Shown in pieces: positions 29,429-36,951 of a DNA stretch of 64,000 nucleotides; the first letter of the stretch is position 1, and the number at the start of each line of letters is the position of its first letter. Both the position numbers and the translations under genes were made by a program. The notes under the pieces were generated by a model. The model saw nothing but the letters and a program-made list of their open reading frames with translations. It searched no databases and was not told where the DNA came from. This DNA comes from Shewanella glacialimarina (GTDB lineage: Bacteria > Pseudomonadota > Gammaproteobacteria > Enterobacterales > Shewanellaceae): NCBI RefSeq assembly GCF_020511155.1, contig NZ_CP041216.1, positions 3,348,001-3,412,000 on the forward strand, read 5' to 3'.

Positions 29429-29501
29429 TATAACATTAAGCAATTTTTACTCTATGACCGAAGGGAACGAGTTTAGCGATTTACTAGATGGTATTGTTAA
29501 A
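29429..29501 (-). repeat. attC-like spacer B
   Basis: On the minus strand it starts TTTAAC, overlapping the stop codon of the gene at 29497, and ends AATGTTATA 25 bp before the next start. It shares CCCTTCGGTCATAGAG and an AAAA tract with spacer C, and GTCATAGAG...AAAATT...AATGTT...TTATA with spacer A. TAAC/GTTA outer arms and an ACTC/GAGT inner stem can pair. Confidence 0.4.
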
Positions 29502-30078
29502 TATACAAATCATTGTTTTTTAAAATCTGCCTTATCTGTATTTGGTCTTCAAGCACTGTTTGGTAAATCCATTTATAAAAGTATTTACCATTAGTAGCAA
29601 TCACTTCCTCAGCTTTCTCTTTACCTAATATTTGTGCCAGAGCATCCAACTCCATAAGACATACCGCTAAATGGAGGTATGTAGAAGATTCACTTCTAGC
29701 ACCGTCGGGGAACCCAACTGGCACTGAAGGATATAATTTATTAAGTTCTGCTATTGTTTGTGAAACTTGAATTTTTCGAATATCTTCAAACCAATGTATT
29801 TGTTCATGTAAAAGCTGCGATAAGCCAGCAGGATCGTTGTTTGGCATAGTTGCAGTAAGAATTAAAACGGGGTGACTTGACGGGCTTCTTGCCGATTCAT
29901 CTATGATGATATTATCGGTAAACCACCACTTTTCTAGATCATGTGTTTCAATAAGCCGTAGAACTTGTTTCTGCTTAGCTTTCTCATTATCTGAATCATT
30001 GACAAGGGAAATGTTAACTTCTTCGGCTGAAACATTGAAAATGAAAAGTAAAGGTATTGCTAACTTTAAGATTTTCAT
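29497..30078 (-). CDS. Exported hypothetical protein with HExxH motif
   Basis: A 193-residue protein with a signal peptide at about 1-18 (ILKLAIPLLFIFNVSAEE). It contains LLHEQIHWFED (about residues 88-98), an HExxH zinc-binding motif. A possible third ligand, Glu or His, is in the stretch ESSTYLHLAVCLMELDAL about 40 residues later. This would fit a small secreted metallopeptidase, but no family was recognised and the motif alone is weak evidence. First of the three small genes on this strand. Confidence 0.55.
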   Translation of the reverse strand: MKILKLAIPLLFIFNVSAEEVNISLVNDSDNEKAKQKQVLRLIETHDLEKWWFTDNIIIDESARSPSSHPVLILTATMPNNDPAGLSQLLHEQIHWFEDIRKIQVSQTIAELNKLYPSVPVGFPDGARSESSTYLHLAVCLMELDALAQILGKEKAEEVIATNGKYFYKWIYQTVLEDQIQIRQILKNNDLYI

Positions 30079-30094
30079 AAAACCTCCTTGTTTA

Positions 30095-30160
30095 CTATAA
30101 CAACATTGTTACCCATAATTTTGCACTCTCTATGACATTATAGGGGGAGTTGATGGGCAC
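30095..30160 (-). repeat. attC-like spacer A (partial)
   Basis: Upstream of the HExxH gene. It carries GTCATAGAG (plus 30128-30136), AAAATT and AATGTTGTTATAG in the same order as spacer B, ending 17 bp before the start codon. The outer 5' arm is less clear than in C. Confidence 0.35.
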
Positions 30161-30350
30161 ATATCATTGTGTGGCTTTTCTTCCTTAAATGACGAGCTCG
30201 ATAGTCGTATTCGAGATAGCCAACGCCGTCCTTTATTTTCATACTTTAATCTACTTTATAGCTTTAATTCAATGTTTTACTTTGTTTTTTACTTGTTTGG
30301 TTACTGAATCACGCAACTTCAACCTAACCAATTGCCTGCCGCAGGCCTAT

Positions 30351-30514
30351 GTGCAGATGATCCAGCGAGACGCCGCAAGCACATCCATGTGGGCTTAACC
30401 AAAACAAATAACATACATGTTAAACAGCCAGTTCGGCATCCATGCCTCTCGCTCAGAAATGTTTCACTTAGTGAAACTTCGCCCTGTTATGGATACTCGC
30501 TGGCTCATCTGCAC
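30351..30514. repeat. Inverted-repeat element, about 165 bp
   Basis: GTGCAGATGATCCAGCGAG (30351-30369) and its near-perfect reverse complement (30496-30514, 18 of 19) enclose about 126 bp. Nested within are GTTTCAC-TTA-GTGAAAC (30461-30477) and CATCCATG motifs. GCCTG-CCG-CAGGC lies just outside, at 30334-30346. The layout suggests a MITE- or REP-like structured element. No long ORF was accepted here. Confidence 0.55.
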
Positions 30515-30730
30515 CCGAAATTTTCACATCTTCGATTTAACTTCATTCGTAACAATACAGTAAAAAAAGCTGGGATTTACAGTTTGAATTGAGGTCATCG
30601 AGACTCTTTATTCCGAGAACCCGTGAGCTTGCCATGGATGCCACGCTAGCTTCCGATGGGCCAGGGATGGCACATCGGAAGCATTAGGGCTTTTTGATAA
30701 TGGCCGAAGCTGGTTACAAATGAGGTTTAA

Positions 30731-30991
30731 AGCTGGAGCGATCCCCATCGAAAATTATGCGCTTTTCAGCATTTTTCGTCTGGGGCGGCAGGGCCTAATT
30801 CTTTAATTAAAAGTAAAGAGGGTATTGCTGTTGATACCCTTTTGGCCGGTGCAGGATGGAATCCTGCGATGTTAATCCAAACCCGTTTAGAAATACTAAA
30901 AGAAAATTGCGGTCTAAATCTGGTGTGGGCGAAGCGTCACGACTTTGATTTTTTCAAATGGCAAAAACACTTAGCGGCAAAAGTGAGTTAG
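30731..30991 (+). pseudogene. Remnant ORF of unknown family
   Basis: An open frame of 86 codons without a proper start runs from an in-frame TAA at 30728 to TAG at 30989. It reads WSDPHRKLCAFQHF..., then EGIAVDTLLAGAGWNPAMLI, and ends FFKWQKHLAAKVS. The amino-acid composition is protein-like, so it is probably the tail of a decayed or truncated gene, possibly mobile-element derived. The family is not recognised. Confidence 0.35.
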
Positions 30992-31152
30992 TGTTTTTGA
31001 AAAAATCTTATGTCACTCACTCATTAAAACTTGCCGATAAAGCAAATACTCGAAAGATTCATTATGGTGATTTGCGAGCCGACCATCTGTTGTGGTTGAA
31101 TTAGCCGGACACTTCAATAAAGGAATATAATAATGCCATTATTGAGGTGAAT

Positions 31153-31440
31153 ATGACTAAACGAATAAATAAACAATATCCAGATGATTTTAAACAAGAA
31201 GCTGTCGCTTTGGTTCTTGAACAAAATTACACGATAGTCCAAGCAGCAGCGTCTTTAGGTATTACAGATAAAATTCTTTATAACTGGGTGGCTAAACAAA
31301 AAAAGCTAACTCAAGGCGATGCATTATCTGTAGATGAACGCACTGAGCTCATGTTATTGCGTAAAGAGAATAAACGCTTATTGATGGAGCGCGAAATACT
31401 AAAAAAGGCCAGCGCCTTCTTTGCGAAAGAAATGAAGTAA
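31153..31440 (+). CDS. IS3-family transposase OrfA
   Basis: A 95-residue protein with an N-terminal helix-turn-helix (YPDDFKQEAVALVLEQNYTIVQAAASLGITDKILYNW) and a C-terminal leucine-zipper-like coiled coil (ELMLLRKENKRLLMEREILKK). The ATG at 31153 has GAGG 5 nt upstream. The end of the gene carries the slippery heptamer that lets ribosomes enter orfB. Confidence 0.88.
   Translation: MTKRINKQYPDDFKQEAVALVLEQNYTIVQAAASLGITDKILYNWVAKQKKLTQGDALSVDERTELMLLRKENKRLLMEREILKKASAFFAKEMK
31401..31407 (+). promoter_or_regulatory. Programmed -1 frameshift site A_AAA_AAG
   Basis: The heptamer A-AAA-AAG lies in the orfA reading frame (codons CTA AAA AAG). The downstream -1 frame is open (GQRLLCERNEVRYSF...) and joins orfB without a stop. 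This is the standard IS3-family way to make the OrfAB transposase. Confidence 0.8.
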
Positions 31441-31484
31441 GGTATTCATTTATCAATAATCTTGAGTCGAAATTTCCTATTTCG

Positions 31485-32309
31485 ATGGCGTGTAAAGTGA
31501 TGCAAGTCAGTTCGTCAGCGTATTACGTTTGGCTTAAAAGGCCTGGTGAGCTTATCACTGCTGACACTCTAGAATTATTTCGTCGAGCTAAAGCATTATT
31601 CAAGGCCAGTAGAAACAGCCTAGGTAGCAGAGAGTTAGCTAAAGCATTACGCAAAGAAGGGGTTAGCATTACACGTTATCGCACTATTAAGTTAATGGCG
31701 CGATTGAAACTGGTGGTAACGCAACGTCTGGCTTATAAAGTCACCACAAAGCGTAAACACAGTGATAGCGTGGCTGATAATTTGCTTAATATGAATTTTA
31801 ATCCTGTTGGGCCAAACCAAGTATGGGCAGGTGATGTGAGCTATCTTAAAACAGGTGAAGGTTGGCTATATCTTGCCGTTGTAATGGATTTGTATTCTCG
31901 CAGAATCGTCGGCTGGCATATCTCTAAGCGTATGACGAGAAGCTTAGTGGAGAAAGCATTTTTGAAGGCTTACAACTTGCGAAAACCACCTAAAGGCTTA
32001 GTATTTCATAGCGATAGAGGTTCGCAGTATACGAGTAAAGGGTATCGACGTTTATTAAAACAATTGAACTGTCGAGCGAGTATGGGTGATGTCGGTGCGT
32101 GTTGGGACAATGCAGTTGTGGAGCGTTTCTTTGGTAGTTTAAAGCATGATTGGCTATTAAAAATACCACAGCCAACTCGTCACCATATGTGTGATGATGT
32201 AGCTAAATATATGAAATATTACAATCTAGAGCGACTGCACTCGGCAAATGCTGATCAGTCACCGATAGATTTTGAAATTTCTTTTAGAAAAGTGTCCGGT
32301 TGGAGTTGA
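31485..32309 (+). CDS. IS3-family transposase OrfB (DDE integrase domain)
   Basis: 274 residues from the first ATG; as OrfAB it begins by frameshift at 31401. An HTH_21-like segment is near residues 35-80. The rve catalytic core has Asp in WAGDVSYLKT, Asp in FHSDRGSQYTS and Glu in CWDNAVVERFFGSLK. All three DDE residues are present, so the catalytic core looks functional. Confidence 0.9.
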   Translation: MACKVMQVSSSAYYVWLKRPGELITADTLELFRRAKALFKASRNSLGSRELAKALRKEGVSITRYRTIKLMARLKLVVTQRLAYKVTTKRKHSDSVADNLLNMNFNPVGPNQVWAGDVSYLKTGEGWLYLAVVMDLYSRRIVGWHISKRMTRSLVEKAFLKAYNLRKPPKGLVFHSDRGSQYTSKGYRRLLKQLNCRASMGDVGACWDNAVVERFFGSLKHDWLLKIPQPTRHHMCDDVAKYMKYYNLERLHSANADQSPIDFEISFRKVSGWS

Positions 32310-32312
32310 CCA

Positions 32313-32671
32313 GAACAATCCGACCCATGGGTAGGTCATCTGAGCTACAAGGACTTTTTATTTCGAAAGCATGCTGCGTGTCGGAGAGTGAATAACATAA
32401 AAAGTGTCTATAAATCTCAGGCCCTATCAGGAATAGGTAAATCTGCCCTGTTATAAATTCGTCGGCAACAAATTTGAATGACTTCAGCTGGACTAAATGC
32501 TGAGCGCCATGAATTGCAACGAGTGAAATCTGCCAGTGCACTTATCTTCTTTGTTGGCCATTAGAGCAATCAGCTCATTCAAGAACCGCATAAGCCAACT
32601 CATTTCAAGCCCACTCATTAAAGTGAGTCTTTTGAACAACTTATAGACTGCTAGAGCAAGTTAAGATCGGC
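32313..32671. other. Gene-poor region right of the IS
   Basis: Apart from the Y1 transposase fragment on the minus strand, this stretch has no intact gene. ACTCA-TTAAAG-TGAGT near 32615-32630 is a small inverted repeat close to the 3' end of the chemoreceptor gene and may be its terminator, but it is short. Confidence 0.35.
32493..32603 (-). pseudogene. Fragment of Y1 (REP-associated/IS200-like) transposase
   Basis: The frame reads MSWLMRFLNELIALMANK then EDKCTGRF, which matches the conserved segment of TnpA-REP-type Y1 transposases (…NKEDKCTGRFWEGRFKSQ…). It then diverges to HSLQFMALSI and a stop. N- and C-terminal parts are missing. A relic next to the IS3 element and the inverted-repeat element at 30351. 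Confidence 0.6.
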
Positions 32672-34276
32672 TTACTCACTTAGAAAAGAAGCTAATTCAT
32701 CAACATGAGATTGAGTTTCATTGATGAGTAGGCCAATTTGAACCGCGGCGTCATTCGACGTTTTTGCAAGATTACGAACTTCGTCCGCAACCACGGCAAA
32801 TCCTCGTCCAGCTTCACCAGCTCTTGCTGCTTCGATGGCAGCATTGAGTGCTAATAGGTTAGTTTGATCGGCGACCGCATTAATGGTCGTTACCGTATTT
32901 TGAATTTTACTCAACACTGTAGACATAGCATGATGCGTTTCGGTCACTAACTTATTACGAGAAGAAACATTACTGCCAAAAACAATATACTTAGAAATAT
33001 TTCCATTCAAATCCGTAATGGAAGAAATAATACAATCTAAAATAACTTCAGTGCCCTGATAAATCAGTTTCATCATGACTGCTGTCGGTTCGCCTCGTAG
33101 GATCATCTGCGTACGAGAATGATCTAAATGGTCTTTTAAATTTCCCACTACATTTTGCATTTGTATATCGTCGTATAAATTTAACTGCTTTTTAGTATAG
33201 TCATTAGCCGAAATAAACTGACCACTTTGGTTAAACTCTAGCACTGCCGAATGACTACTTATTGCATCTCTTTGATTAATCTGTTCTAACAAAATACGCT
33301 TGATTTCACGCACATCAGAGCTTACACCAACAAAACCTGTGTGCTCCCCCTTGTCATTAAAAATCGGATTTACCGCCAATACAATCCAATATGGCACCCC
33401 ATTTTTATCAAAATTCAATATCTCTTCATAGAAGGCTTGTTTTGCTTTGAGCTTTTGAGATATGCGCTTAATCGTTTCTTTGTCGGTTTGTTCACCTTGC
33501 AAAAGAATACCGGGTTTTTTCCCCTTAACCTCTGCAAGAGTCAAGCCTGAAAGCTTTTCAAAACCAGGATTTACATATTCGACTAAACCATATTTATCAG
33601 TGATCAATACACTAGTGCTAGTATTGCTTACCACTTTTGATAACATTTCGAATTGCTTGATATGCTGGTTTTGCTTTTGATGGGATAATACATAGGCTGT
33701 GAGCTTTTGATTACCAGAATCAATTTTGTGGCGCTCCACATGGACATAGACCTTATCTTGTTCAGATAAACAAAGTAGTTGATCTTTATTGTTAAGCCCG
33801 TTTTGTAACGTTTTACTTAAATTGATATCTGCTTGATTTAAATAAATAGAATCAGCATTTACGGGTTCCAAATTAGCTGTGACTAACTTTTCATTGTTAT
33901 CAAATACAACATAGGCCTTGCCACTGAAAGCTAATAACGCTTGCCACACACTTTCATTTAATAACGGCGTTGATACAGCATCAAACGTATAAAGTGAGCA
34001 AGACGCTAAGTTTTTATAAGTAAGTTGGATAACTTGCTGATTAAATAGTAGGTTTTCATCACAGCGAATAGTTTTGCTAATACTGTCATAACGACGAAGC
34101 AACAAGGTAAAGGTTTGATTATGACAAGCTTGTTTTAAGCGCTGGCTTAATTGGTTAAAAGCATCATTAAAGGCAATAATATTTTGCTGAGCATCGACCA
34201 CAACAGCTGCTGACTGATGCGTGGTAACTAACTGCAATGCTAGCACTTTCCTACTAATTGTTGAACTGAACCACAT
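32672..34276 (-). CDS. Soluble PAS-domain methyl-accepting chemotaxis protein
   Basis: 534 residues with no membrane segment, so a cytoplasmic chemoreceptor. Three PAS-like regions are visible at about 20-85, 205-330 and 345-440. The middle one ([23 protein letters not shown]...[18 protein letters not shown]) is LOV-like but has Pro-Gly where LOV domains have the flavin-binding Cys. The signalling hairpin [37 protein letters not shown] (about 473-510) is conserved. The protein ends only about 25 residues later, giving an unusually short signalling domain. Upstream DNA has a run of GCTCCGCTTTAA-type repeats (34425-34470). The signal sensed is unknown. Confidence 0.85.
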   Translation of the reverse strand: MWFSSTISRKVLALQLVTTHQSAAVVVDAQQNIIAFNDAFNQLSQRLKQACHNQTFTLLLRRYDSISKTIRCDENLLFNQQVIQLTYKNLASCSLYTFDAVSTPLLNESVWQALLAFSGKAYVVFDNNEKLVTANLEPVNADSIYLNQADINLSKTLQNGLNNKDQLLCLSEQDKVYVHVERHKIDSGNQKLTAYVLSHQKQNQHIKQFEMLSKVVSNTSTSVLITDKYGLVEYVNPGFEKLSGLTLAEVKGKKPGILLQGEQTDKETIKRISQKLKAKQAFYEEILNFDKNGVPYWIVLAVNPIFNDKGEHTGFVGVSSDVREIKRILLEQINQRDAISSHSAVLEFNQSGQFISANDYTKKQLNLYDDIQMQNVVGNLKDHLDHSRTQMILRGEPTAVMMKLIYQGTEVILDCIISSITDLNGNISKYIVFGSNVSSRNKLVTETHHAMSTVLSKIQNTVTTINAVADQTNLLALNAAIEAARAGEAGRGFAVVADEVRNLAKTSNDAAVQIGLLINETQSHVDELASFLSE

Positions 34277-34424
34277 AATAGATCTCTAATAAAAAATTAA
34301 CAAAATTAATACGTTAATTGAGCACTAATAGATCACTATTTAAGGCCGAAGTAATTGAAGTAATTAGCAGATGACTGGTTTACCCTTAAAATCATTAGAT
34401 AAAATATATAACGGGACATAAATA

Positions 34425-34475
34425 TTGCTCCGCTTTAATAATTGCTCTGCTTTAAGAATTGCTCCGCTTTAACAA
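34425..34475. repeat. Short imperfect tandem repeat
   Basis: ATTGCTCCGCTTTAATA, ATTGCTCTGCTTTAAGA and ATTGCTCCGCTTTAACA occur head to tail, about 17 bp each, upstream of the chemoreceptor gene. The role is unknown; it may affect the promoter or simply be a slippage product. Confidence 0.7.
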
Positions 34476-34612
34476 AAGAAATTAAACCAGCCCTTTTTAT
34501 GATGCTTTAGCAAAACACTCTTAAAGGCACTTATAGTGCCCCCATTAATCTGAAGTAGCATTTTAAGCAGGCTTGTGATTGAAGCCGCGGCTGAAATGAC
34601 ATAAACGACAGA

Positions 34613-34641
34613 CAAAAAAAAGCCTACTCATAAGAGTAGGC
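34613..34641 (-). terminator. Terminator of the small-peptide transcription unit
   Basis: A perfect 8-bp stem (GCCTACTC / GAGTAGGC, 34622-34629 with 34634-34641) has a 4-nt loop. On the minus strand it is followed by eight T residues. It lies 156 bp past the stop of the 30-codon ORF, which indicates a discrete RNA. Confidence 0.85.
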
Positions 34642-34796
34642 AGACATGGGTTCAAGTATCCCGTTGGGGAACGGAAAACTAGTATCACTTGGGGATGTGA
34701 TAAGGGAACAAATCAAGTTGATTTATTACCCGAGTCTAAACGTCAATAAGACGAAAAAGGGTTGTGAATAGTCAAACGGAAATAAGTTGAACTATT

Positions 34797-34889
34797 TTAA
34801 AACTTCATGGCGAAAAAACCGCCACGCAAAGCCTCTGGATTAATCCAAGTGTTTTGCCAAAATATCTTGCCATTGCCTAAATAAGACAT
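34797..34889 (-). CDS. 30-residue peptide of unknown function
   Basis: A short ORF starting MSYLGNGKIFWQN and ending GGFFAMKF, with a net positive charge and rich in aromatics and glycine. The initiation region is strong: GGAG at 34898-34901, 8 nt before the ATG. It sits inside a self-contained unit with its own promoter (-35 TTGTAA at 35077-35082, -10 TATAAT at 35055-35060) and terminator (34613-34641). A leader of about 160 nt precedes it. No family recognised. It could be a functional small protein, a secreted/modified peptide precursor, or a leader peptide in a regulatory RNA. Confidence 0.55.
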   Translation of the reverse strand: MSYLGNGKIFWQNTWINPEALRGGFFAMKF

Positions 34890-35048
34890 AATAAATTCTC
34901 CAAATTAAAGTTGTATAAACCTAGTAGTGGTTCTGATCCGTGGAACTAACCTTTCTCAATCCATTGAGACAACTTTCTTTCACTCGATTCCTTGGAGATA
35001 ACATCCATCCTGGATTTACTAGCATTGACGGTGTCTTGCTTGCCGACG
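34890..35048 (-). ncRNA. Structured leader / possible regulatory RNA
   Basis: The 5' part of the transcript predicted to start near 35048. On the minus strand it contains two short perfect hairpins with GGA in the loop: ATCCA-GGA-TGGAT (34998-35016 region) and TCTCAA-TGGA-TTGAGA (34954-34969). GGA in loops is the CsrA/RsmA-binding pattern, but the total density of GGA is too low for a CsrB-type sponge. It matches no riboswitch class I know. Confidence 0.4.
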
Positions 35049-35054
35049 AAGATA

Positions 35055-35082
35055 ATTATACAAAACTGTAATTTAATTACAA
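35055..35082 (-). promoter_or_regulatory. Sigma-70-type promoter of the small-peptide unit
   Basis: Minus-strand TTGTAA (35077-35082), 16-bp spacer, TATAAT (35055-35060) with a TG immediately upstream of the -10. It is close to consensus and points at the 30-codon ORF. Confidence 0.6.
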
Positions 35083-35103
35083 GCTTTATTTGATATAAAT
35101 CAC

Positions 35104-35146
35104 AAAAAACCTTTATTCGGTAATAACATTACCAAATAAAGGTTTT
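35104..35146 (-). terminator. Strong terminator after the M17 peptidase gene
   Basis: A 19-bp stem with one mismatch (35106-35124 with 35128-35146) and a 3-nt loop, flanked on the minus strand by TTTTTTGTG. It separates the peptidase gene from the small-peptide unit. Confidence 0.85.
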
Positions 35147-35215
35147 AACAAACACAGAACAAACTATTAACAACACATTAAGTCATTATTAAATAACAAC
35201 AAAAATACTATAAAC

Positions 35216-36745
35216 CTACCCAATGGTAAACTGTAATAAAGCAACCAAAGGTTGTGCTGTTGGCTTGCCGTATAAGGGATCACCTTCAGTCGCGCTGCCG
35301 GCAATATCAATATGGGTATAGCTTAACGGTTGGCTGCTTTTTAAATGGTGGCTATCGAGTCCTGAGGCTTTCAATAAAAATGCTGCTGGGTATTGATGTC
35401 CACGCGCAGTCACTGATGACGGGCCATTGTTGGACGATATCACATCTGCCGCACCATTTTTATCTGCAACCTTATCAAAATCTTCAGGGCGTAAGTATGA
35501 CACCTCAAATGGTTCAGCCCATTGCTGACCAATGTGTTGCAATGTTGCTGCTACGCCTTGCTGTTTAGCCACCGCATTTTCAACTAAGGCAGTATAACTA
35601 CCATAGGCGCGCACCACATGACCGGTTAAGGTCGCTACCGAATATAATGATGGCGCAACCGATTGCGTAGCTTGAATGCGTAAATGCGACAGCAAATCAG
35701 CTAATACCAGCCGCCCTTCGGCGTCCGTATTACCAATACGGACTCGAACACCTGCATGGCTAGTAATAATCTCATCAGTAACAAACGCTTCACTGCCGAT
35801 ACTATTACGCACTAAACCCAGCTCGGCGATAACCTTAACGCCCTTAGGCTTTAATATTGATAGGGTTTTCATTAACCCCGCAACGGCTGCTGCGCCGCCT
35901 TTATCACGGCTCATACCCGCCATGCCACCAGCAATTTTAATGTCAGCTCCGCCAGTGTCATATACCACACCTTTACCCGCAAATAATAAGGTCCGAGTAA
36001 TTTCACCTTCACCGGTGTAAGCCACTTTCACCACCCGTGGATGATGGCGCGCAACATCAAATGAGCTGCGCCCCACTGCGCTTAACAAGGGGTAATCTTT
36101 TATTAAGGTCGCTTTATTATCAACCACGGTAACATCCAGGCCGCTGTCTTTAAAAGACGCCACACAGTAATCAGCAAAGTTAATCGCACTCATGCGCTCA
36201 GGTTCAGTACCGCATAAATCACGCGCTAATACCCTTCCCGCTTCTAACGCATTTAACAGTTCACTTTTAGGTGAGCAAGCCATTAAGCCAATAGCGGTTA
36301 ACGCTGGCGTAAGTGAGTTTGCTTCACGGGTTTCGAGTGGTTGCCACAATGCTTGACCGCAAGCCAGTGCAGCCACTTCAGTGGCAAAACTAAAACGAGG
36401 GTCTTGAGACGATGTTACTATTAATAAAGGTTTAGTTGCGCCTGCATCTTTGGCAATATTGATCCCCTCTTTTGCGGCTTTGGCAAAAATGCGCACATCG
36501 GCATAGTCATCATCACCCGTTACTGGGGCAATAATCAGTCTGCCACCAGCTAAGCCAGGGGCAAACAGTAATGTGGCTTGCTTGCCTACGCGGTGGTCAA
36601 TCTGCTTAGCATGTTCAGCCAATAAGCTAATCTCTTGCTGAGCAAGCTGAGTTAAATCAGCAGTGACGACGATGACGGCATCAAAACCTTCGCCTTCAAA
36701 AATGGCTTGATCGTTATTTACATCTACTACTGGCACTTGAAACAT
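35216..36745 (-). CDS. M17 leucyl-aminopeptidase-family protein
   Basis: A 509-residue cytosolic metallo-aminopeptidase. The C-terminal catalytic domain (about 190-505) has the family hallmark NTDAEGRLVLADLL with its metal-binding Asp and Glu, GKGVVYDTGGADIK with the catalytic Lys region, and MSRDKGGAAAV. The first metal-site loop is Asp-Thr-Gly-Gly instead of the common Asp-Ser-Gly-Gly. It is divergent from pepA proper in the N-terminal domain, so the symbol is withheld. It is divergent from pepD at 36952. Confidence 0.85.
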   Translation of the reverse strand: MFQVPVVDVNNDQAIFEGEGFDAVIVVTADLTQLAQQEISLLAEHAKQIDHRVGKQATLLFAPGLAGGRLIIAPVTGDDDYADVRIFAKAAKEGINIAKDAGATKPLLIVTSSQDPRFSFATEVAALACGQALWQPLETREANSLTPALTAIGLMACSPKSELLNALEAGRVLARDLCGTEPERMSAINFADYCVASFKDSGLDVTVVDNKATLIKDYPLLSAVGRSSFDVARHHPRVVKVAYTGEGEITRTLLFAGKGVVYDTGGADIKIAGGMAGMSRDKGGAAAVAGLMKTLSILKPKGVKVIAELGLVRNSIGSEAFVTDEIITSHAGVRVRIGNTDAEGRLVLADLLSHLRIQATQSVAPSLYSVATLTGHVVRAYGSYTALVENAVAKQQGVAATLQHIGQQWAEPFEVSYLRPEDFDKVADKNGAADVISSNNGPSSVTARGHQYPAAFLLKASGLDSHHLKSSQPLSYTHIDIAGSATEGDPLYGKPTAQPLVALLQFTIG

Positions 36746-36951
36746 GATTTTTCCTTATGCTTTATTGTCGATTATTCTTGGTGTGTGAACGGTCTGATTG
36801 ATTTTTAGTGATAGCGTTAACGGTTATTCTAGAGTGAATTTTTATTTACACAATAACCTGCCTACTGCAAAGAAAAACCACGCAGTCACAATGGCAATTG
36901 AACAGCCTATGTTAGAATAATGGCATATTTTATCCTGATTGAGGACGTTTC

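Larger units (their letters stand above)
31093..32312 (+). mobile_element. IS3-family insertion sequence, apparently complete
   Basis: A 1.2-kb element. It contains orfA, orfB and terminal inverted repeats sharing CCGGACACTT (31105-31114) with AAGTGTCCGG (32290-32299); the outer TGGT/ACCA ends give the boundaries used. Outer arms between these are imperfect, and no clear 3-4 bp target duplication was seen, so the exact ends may be off by several bases. Both frames are intact and the frameshift site is present, so it may be active. Confidence 0.8.

Noticed and set aside
30189..30592. Two overlapping plus-strand reading frames
   Set aside because: They coincide with the inverted-repeat element and have low-complexity, non-protein-like sequence.
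33340..33620. Blue-light LOV photoreceptor domain in the chemoreceptor
   Set aside because: The flavin-adduct Cys of the GxNCRFLQ motif is absent (GKKPGILLQ), so it is called only a LOV-like PAS.
34890..35048. CsrB/CsrC-type sponge RNA
   Set aside because: Only about eight GGA motifs in ~430 nt, and equally many on the other strand; true CsrB RNAs carry many more.
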